NCBI GenBank assembly: GCA_035711465.1
Contig: DASTCC010000494.1
Span: 1-9,631, forward strand
Origin: DASTCC01 sp035711465
GTDB taxonomy: Bacteria; Acidobacteriota; Vicinamibacteria; Vicinamibacterales; SCN-69-37
Direction: 5' to 3'
Length of the DNA stretch: 9,631 bases
The notes below the pieces were generated by a model. The model ran no database searches and was not told the DNA's origin. It saw only the letters and a list, made by a program, of their open reading frames with translations. The position numbers and the translations under genes are program-made. Position 1 is the stretch's first letter, and each line of letters opens with the position of its first letter. Shown one piece after another: positions 5,847 through 9,631 of the stretch.

Positions 5847-6791
5847 ATGGTGTACCATTCGAAGTGGCAGGACCTGCCGACCGAAGCCATCAACCCTGAC
5901 TCGCTCGGCATCGACAAGATGCCCGTCGGCGAGATCGTCGACCTCATCAGCGCCGAGGACCGCCGCGTCGTCAACGCGGTGCACAAGGAGCGCGATCGCA
6001 TCGCCCACGGGGTCGAGATCATCGTCTCGGCGCTGAAGAAGGGCGGGCGCGTCATCCTCGTCGGCGCCGGCACCAGCGGACGTCTGGGCGTGCTCGAAGC
6101 CGCCGAGATGCCGCCGACGTTCGGCACTGCCCCGTCGCTCGTCCAGGGGCTGATGGCCGGCGGTCAGGAAGCGGTGTTCCGCGCTCGCGAAGGCGTCGAG
6201 GACAACTTCGAGGAAGGCGCCCGGGCGGTGGCGCGGGTGCGCGTGAGCAAGAAGGACGTGATGATCGGCGTCTCGGCCAGCGGCCTGACGTCCTTCGTGC
6301 GCGGCGCGCTGACCTCGGCGCGGAACAAGGGCGCGCGCATCATCTTCGTCACCTGCTGGCCCGGCACCGAGCTGCAGAACTACGTCGATCTGATCATCGC
6401 GCCGGCGGTCGGGCCTGAAGTGATCGCCGGCTCGACGCGGCTCAAGGCGGGCACCGCGACCAAGATGGTGCTCAACATGCTGACGACCATCGCGATGGTG
6501 CGGATCGGCAAGACCTACGGCAACCTGATGGTCGACGTGCAGACGGGATCCGAGAAGCTCAAGGATCGCGCCCGCCGCATCGTCGCAGTGGTCTGCGGAA
6601 TCGATCCCGAAGAGGCCGACGGGCTGCTGAAGCGCGCGAAGTGGAACGTCAAGGCCGCCATCGTGATGAAGCGCGCCAACCTCACCTATCCGCAGGCGCT
6701 GAAGCGGTTGAAGACCGCCGACGACTCGATCCGCGAGGCCCTGGGCGCGGACCTCGAGCCGACGCTGCGCAAGCTGTTGAAGCTCAGCTGA
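5847..6791 (+). CDS. murQ: N-acetylmuramic acid 6-phosphate etherase
   Basis: Cytoplasmic lyase that cleaves the D-lactyl ether of MurNAc-6-phosphate, giving GlcNAc-6-phosphate and D-lactate, a key step in peptidoglycan sugar recovery. The 314 residues match the family length. A SIS sugar-phosphate-isomerase fold spans about 50-240, with G-A-G-T-S-G-R-L-G at 73-81. The catalytic glutamates are likely E87 (A-A-E-M-P-P-T) and E118 (E-G-V-E-D); both align with E. coli E83 and E114 at an offset of 4. The N-M-x-x-x-x-x-M-V and N-L-M-V-D-V signatures are present, followed by a small helical C-terminal domain (about 250-290). One oddity: the second sugar-phosphate loop reads S-A-S-G-L-T-S-F (143-150), whereas I recall A-S-G-R-T-P-Y in E. 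coli. The start is ATG at 5847, without a clear Shine-Dalgarno. It is convergent with nagB and the two 3' ends overlap by 8 bases. Confidence 0.95.
   Translation: MVYHSKWQDLPTEAINPDSLGIDKMPVGEIVDLISAEDRRVVNAVHKERDRIAHGVEIIVSALKKGGRVILVGAGTSGRLGVLEAAEMPPTFGTAPSLVQGLMAGGQEAVFRAREGVEDNFEEGARAVARVRVSKKDVMIGVSASGLTSFVRGALTSARNKGARIIFVTCWPGTELQNYVDLIIAPAVGPEVIAGSTRLKAGTATKMVLNMLTTIAMVRIGKTYGNLMVDVQTGSEKLKDRARRIVAVVCGIDPEEADGLLKRAKWNVKAAIVMKRANLTYPQALKRLKTADDSIREALGADLEPTLRKLLKLS
6784..6791. other. Palindrome holding the stop codons of both murQ and nagB
   Basis: TCAGCTGA is a perfect palindrome. Read on the plus strand its last six bases are AGC TGA, the last codon and stop of murQ. Read on the minus strand they are AGC TGA again, the last codon and stop of nagB. 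The convergent genes therefore overlap tail to tail by these 8 bases, with no room for a separate terminator between them. Confidence 0.9.
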
Positions 6792-7527
6792 CCTTCCTCG
6801 AGAGCCGCGCCGCCGCCGTCCGATCGGCGAAGACCATCGCCGCCGGATGCACCTGCAGCAGCGACGCCGGCACCCGCGTCGTCACCGGACCCTCGATCGC
6901 GCGTCTCAAGATCTCCGCCTTGCTCCGACCCGTCGCGAGCAGGATGACGCGCCGCGCGCGCAGGATCGTGCCGATGCCCATCGACAGCGCGTGCGTCGGC
7001 ACGCGGCTGATGTCGTCGTCGAAGAGGTAGGCGTTGGCGCGCCGGGTTTCGCGGGCGAGCGTCACGCGATGCGTGCCCGCCGCCAGCGCCGCGCCAGGTT
7101 CGTTGAAGCCGACGTGGCCGTTGCGGCCGATGCCGACGACCGCCACGTCGACGCCGCCGGCCCGTCCGAGCGCGGCCTCGAATCGCGCCGTCTCGTCGCG
7201 CCACGATCGCGCGCGGCCGTCGAGCACGTGAATGCGGCGCGCCGCGAGGTCGACGTGATCGAACAGATGTCGATCCATGTAGGCGCGATAGCTGCCGGCG
7301 TCGCCGCGGCCGAGTCCGATGAACTCGTCGAGGTTGAAGGTCGTCGCCCGCGCGAACGGCGCCCGGCCCCGGCGATGGAGGCGCACCAGCTCGCGATAGA
7401 ACGGCACCGGCGTGCGGCCCGTCGGCAGCGCGAGCACGAGCGACGGCGCGGCGCGCAACGCGCGCGCGATCTCCTTGGCGACGGCGGCCGCGGCCGCCTC
7501 CTTCGTGTCGAACGTCGCGATGCGCAT
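6784..7527 (-). CDS. nagB: Glucosamine-6-phosphate deaminase
   Basis: Converts glucosamine-6-phosphate into fructose-6-phosphate and ammonia, feeding amino sugars from peptidoglycan or chitin into glycolysis. The 247 residues fit the short, Bacillus-type NagB rather than the roughly 266-residue E. coli enzyme with its allosteric tail. Motifs: L-P-T-G-R-T-P (34-40), F-N-L-D-E-F (64-69), S-Y-R-A-Y-M (79-84), G-I-G-R-N-G-H-V-G-F-N-E-P (132-144) and L-Q-V-H-P-A-A (224-230). Likely active-site residues are D67, N136, H138 and E143; Asn replaces the E. coli Asp141, a change I recall from B. subtilis-type enzymes. The start is ATG at 7527; the frame is open to 7659, but that would run deep into the divergent hydrolase gene. 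It is convergent with murQ and 34 bases from the divergent hydrolase start. A 6-phosphogluconolactonase-like paralogue is less likely, given the NagB motifs. Confidence 0.92.
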   Translation of the reverse strand: MRIATFDTKEAAAAAVAKEIARALRAAPSLVLALPTGRTPVPFYRELVRLHRRGRAPFARATTFNLDEFIGLGRGDAGSYRAYMDRHLFDHVDLAARRIHVLDGRARSWRDETARFEAALGRAGGVDVAVVGIGRNGHVGFNEPGAALAAGTHRVTLARETRRANAYLFDDDISRVPTHALSMGIGTILRARRVILLATGRSKAEILRRAIEGPVTTRVPASLLQVHPAAMVFADRTAAARLSRKVS

Positions 7528-7540
7528 CGGGCGTTGAGCG

Positions 7541-7547
7541 TATCCTA
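7541..7547. promoter_or_regulatory. Candidate shared -10 element for divergent nagB and the glycosyl hydrolase
   Basis: TATCCTA reads as TATCCT on the plus strand and TAGGAT on the minus strand, each matching four of six -10 consensus bases. It lies 15 bases before the plus-strand ATG (7562) and 14 bases from the minus-strand ATG (7527), at the centre of the 34-base spacer. No good -35 is seen on either side, and neither gene has a Shine-Dalgarno, so both messages would have very short leaders. Confidence 0.4.
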
Positions 7548-7549
7548 TT

Positions 7550-7569
7550 GATCGCTGTCCGATGCGATC
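7550..7569. repeat. Inverted repeat across the hydrolase start codon
   Basis: GATCGC (7550-7555) and GCGATC (7564-7569) are perfect inverted repeats with an 8-base spacing that contains the start of the ATG at 7562. A second dyad, the 12-base palindrome CGATGCGCATCG (7518-7529), covers the nagB start. Either might be an operator, but both overlap coding sequence and could be chance. Confidence 0.3.
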
Positions 7570-8824
7570 GAGATCGACCCGCCTCGCGTTCGTCGTCGTC
7601 TTCGCGGCGGTGCTGTCGATCGCACCTTCGGCGCGAGGCCTGCAGACCAGCATTCCCACCGCGCCGGCGCCGCGGGAGGTGCGCGGCCTCTGGGTGCTGC
7701 GGACGTCGCTGACGTCGGCGGCGGCGATCGAACGGATGGTGACGACGGCCGCGGAGGCCGGCTATAACACGCTGCTCGTCCAGGTGCGCGGCCGCGGCGA
7801 TGCCTACTATCTGAGCGACATCGAGCCGCGCGCCGCCGATCTCGGCAGCCAGCGCGGCGACTTCGATCCGCTGGCGGCGACGATCGCGTTCGCGCATCGC
7901 GCCGGTCTCCAGGTCCACGCCTGGGTCAACGTCAATCTGGTCTCGAGCGCAGTGACGCTGCCGCGCGCCGCGAATCACGTCGTTCGCCGCCATCCCGAAT
8001 GGCTGATGGTGCCGGCGCCGCTCGCCGGCCGACTCAGGACGATGGCGCCGAAGTCGCCCGGGTACGTGAACGCGATCGCGAAGTGGACGCGCGAGTCCTC
8101 GCCGCGCGGCGAAGGCATCTTCCTGTCGCCGATCACCGACGGGTCGCAGGACTACACGGTCCGCGTCGTCAACGAGATCGTCGAGCGCTACGACATCGAC
8201 GGCCTGCACCTCGACTACATCCGCTATCCGTCGAACGACTTCGACTACAGCCGGCCGGCGCTCGACGCCTTTCGCGCGGCTCGGCACGCCGCGACACAGG
8301 CGGATCGCCGCAGCGCGCTCGATCGCTCGACCGACCCGCTCGCCTGGACGCGCGCGTTCCCCGAAGCGTGGGACGCGTTCCGCCGCGAGCGGTTGACCAC
8401 GCTGGTCCATCGCATCGTCACGTCGGCGCGGACGCTCCGGCCGGGCATCACCATTTCCGCCGCCGTCGTGCCCGACCATGCCGAGGCGCGGACGCATCGG
8501 TATCAGGATTGGGCCGGATGGGCGTCGGCCGGCTACCTCGACGTCGTCTGTCCGATGATCTACACGCAGGACGCGCAGACGTTCGCCTCGCAGGTGAACG
8601 CGACCCGGAAGCTGCTCGGTGAGACGCCGATGTGGGCCGGTATCGGCGCGTATCGCCTGCCGGTGGCCCAGACCGGCGCGAACCTCCGCGCGGCGCGCCG
8701 GGCGGGCGCGGCGGGCATCCTGCTGTTCTCGTACGACAGCCTCACCGGCGCCGAGGCGCCCTCACGCGGATACCTGACGGCGTTGAAGCCGATTCTGCTC
8801 GAGCCGCACGGTGATGCGCGCTGA
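7562..8824 (+). CDS. Exported family-10-like glycosyl hydrolase (GHL10/DUF187, YngK-like)
   Basis: A 420-residue protein of the GHL10 group (Pfam family once called DUF187), TIM-barrel proteins related to glycoside hydrolases and often acting on cell-surface or cell-wall glycans. Residues 1-26 form a signal peptide: basic start, hydrophobic core 9-20, likely cut near A-R-G (24-26). The family-typical E-V-R-G-L-W-V opens the barrel at 39-45. Further signatures are L-V-Q-V-R-G-R-G-D (72-80), H-A-W-V-N (119-123), D-G-L-H-L-D-Y-I-R-Y-P (213-223), with D218 a likely catalytic or ligand residue, and P-M-I-Y-T (331-335). It is divergent from nagB and overlaps the next gene by 11 bases, so those two are probably translated together. 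The context suggests peptidoglycan or amino-sugar glycan release; the true substrate is not shown by the sequence. Confidence 0.88.
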   Translation: MRSRSTRLAFVVVFAAVLSIAPSARGLQTSIPTAPAPREVRGLWVLRTSLTSAAAIERMVTTAAEAGYNTLLVQVRGRGDAYYLSDIEPRAADLGSQRGDFDPLAATIAFAHRAGLQVHAWVNVNLVSSAVTLPRAANHVVRRHPEWLMVPAPLAGRLRTMAPKSPGYVNAIAKWTRESSPRGEGIFLSPITDGSQDYTVRVVNEIVERYDIDGLHLDYIRYPSNDFDYSRPALDAFRAARHAATQADRRSALDRSTDPLAWTRAFPEAWDAFRRERLTTLVHRIVTSARTLRPGITISAAVVPDHAEARTHRYQDWAGWASAGYLDVVCPMIYTQDAQTFASQVNATRKLLGETPMWAGIGAYRLPVAQTGANLRAARRAGAAGILLFSYDSLTGAEAPSRGYLTALKPILLEPHGDAR

Positions 8825-9631
8825 CGCCGCGACGGCGTTTGCCGCGGCGCGCACGCTGCTCGTCGACGCGCAACAGGCGCGCGCGTTTCCCGCGGCGGTG
8901 ATCGAAGTCGGCGGCCGCGATGGCGTGATCTGGACCGACGCGATCGGCGCGCTCACGTACGACGCCGGCGCGCCCCCGACATCGCTCGAGACGATCTTCG
9001 ATCTCGCATCGCTGACCAAGGTCATCGCGACGACGTCGCTGGCGATGCGGTTCGTCCTCGACGGCGTTCTCGATCTCGACCGGCGCGTCAGCGAACTATC
9101 GCCGGCCTGGCGCGGCAGCGATCGCGACGCCGTCGTCGTTCGGCAATTGCTCGATCATTCGTCGGGACTGCCGGCGCACGCGCGGTTGTTCGAGTCGCTC
9201 AGCGGGCGCGATGCGTTCGAGGCCGCGATCGGTGCGATGCCGCTCGACCGCGCGCCGGGATCGTCGTCGGTCTACTCGGATCCGGGGTTCATTCTCGTCG
9301 GACTGATGCTCGAGCGTGTCGGCCGGGCGCCGCTGAACGCACTGCTGGATCGGGTCGGCGTCGTCACCACGGCCCCGCTGCTCTTCCATCCGCCCGAAAC
9401 GCTGCGATCGCGCATCGCCCCGACCGAGATCGATCCCTGGCGCGGCCGACTGATCGTCGGCGAGGTACACGACGAGAACGCGGCGGCGCTCGGCGGCGTC
9501 GCCGGACACGCAGGACTCTTCGGGACCGCGGCCGCCGTCGGCGCGTTCGCGCGGCTGGTGCTCGAGACGTTCGATCGCCCGACCGCGCTCGGCACGCCGG
9601 ATCTGATGCGCAGGTTCGCGACGAAGACCGG
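8814..9631 (+). CDS. Serine hydrolase of the beta-lactamase/penicillin-binding fold (3' end outside window)
   Basis: The frame starting at ATG 8814 (or GTG 8811) stays open for 272 codons to the end of the window. It encodes a class C beta-lactamase-fold serine hydrolase. S66-L-T-K69 is the S-x-x-K nucleophile motif, Q-L-L-D-H-S-S-G-L (111-119) is the usual L-L-x-H-x-S-G-L signature, and Y154-S-D156 holds the Y-x-N position with Asp in place of Asn. A G-G-V-A-G-H-A-G-L-F-G block near 226-236 is also typical. The C-terminal triad motif lies beyond the window. No signal peptide is apparent. The start overlaps the end of the upstream hydrolase by 11 bases, which points to translational coupling; an in-frame TGA at 8784-8786 limits the start. 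With murQ and nagB near, a YbbE-like role on peptidoglycan fragments is plausible; an esterase or D-aminopeptidase is an alternative. Confidence 0.88.
   Translation, partial: MRADAATAFAAARTLLVDAQQARAFPAAVIEVGGRDGVIWTDAIGALTYDAGAPPTSLETIFDLASLTKVIATTSLAMRFVLDGVLDLDRRVSELSPAWRGSDRDAVVVRQLLDHSSGLPAHARLFESLSGRDAFEAAIGAMPLDRAPGSSSVYSDPGFILVGLMLERVGRAPLNALLDRVGVVTTAPLLFHPPETLRSRIAPTEIDPWRGRLIVGEVHDENAAALGGVAGHAGLFGTAAAVGAFARLVLETFDRPTALGTPDLMRRFATKT

Noticed and set aside
7528..7659. A longer nagB starting at 7659, adding 44 residues.
   Set aside because: It would overlap the signal peptide region of the divergent glycosyl hydrolase, and the added residues do not fit NagB. The ATG at 7527 opens directly on the typical M-R-I beginning.
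6686..8497. A 603-codon open frame on the minus strand through nagB and antisense to the glycosyl hydrolase.
   Set aside because: Its translation is Arg/Ala/Gly-rich with no family signature, and it lies over two well-supported genes. GC-rich DNA gives such long shadow frames.

Overview
The window is GC-rich, densely packed bacterial DNA with short intergenic gaps and mostly TGA stops. It encodes lipopolysaccharide export (so a diderm host) and metabolic and cell-wall genes. The gene mix, the LptF-LptG fusion and the style of the proteins suggest an Acidobacteriota genome, perhaps class Vicinamibacteria. That placement is inference from memory, not a search result. I see no tRNA, rRNA, CRISPR array, insertion sequence or phage gene.

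Layout: (1) 1-1506, plus strand: the 3' part of a single reading frame joining the end of LptF to a full LptG, the two permease halves of the LptB2FG lipopolysaccharide exporter. (2) 1527-1568: six tandem heptanucleotides, G-rich on the minus strand, filling the gap between two convergent stop codons. (3) 5750-1570, minus strand: xerD, metK and a PHP-domain metallohydrolase. A 360-base gap between xerD and metK holds two related long inverted repeats, a candidate metK promoter, a leader hairpin and a strong ribosome binding site. (4) 5847-9631: murQ (+), nagB (-), a secreted family-10-like glycosyl hydrolase (+) and a serine beta-lactamase-fold hydrolase (+) that runs off the window. The last gene overlaps its upstream neighbour by 11 bases and has no stop in the window.

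How the genes may work together: MurQ removes the lactyl ether from MurNAc-6-phosphate to give GlcNAc-6-phosphate, and NagB turns glucosamine-6-phosphate into fructose-6-phosphate. The exported glycosyl hydrolase and the serine hydrolase fit release or trimming of glycans or muropeptides. As I recall it, the Bacillus subtilis MurNAc recovery locus also pairs murQ with a serine beta-lactamase-fold gene (ybbE), so I read 5847-9631 as a peptidoglycan-sugar salvage cluster. The deacetylase NagA, a transporter and a MurR-type regulator are not in the window.

No clearly new defence or mobile system is visible. The most notable points are the LptF-LptG fusion, the G-quadruplex-like heptad array, the paired long inverted repeats before metK, the single palindrome carrying both the murQ and nagB stops, and the 34-base divergent nagB/hydrolase spacer with a symmetric -10-like element at its centre.
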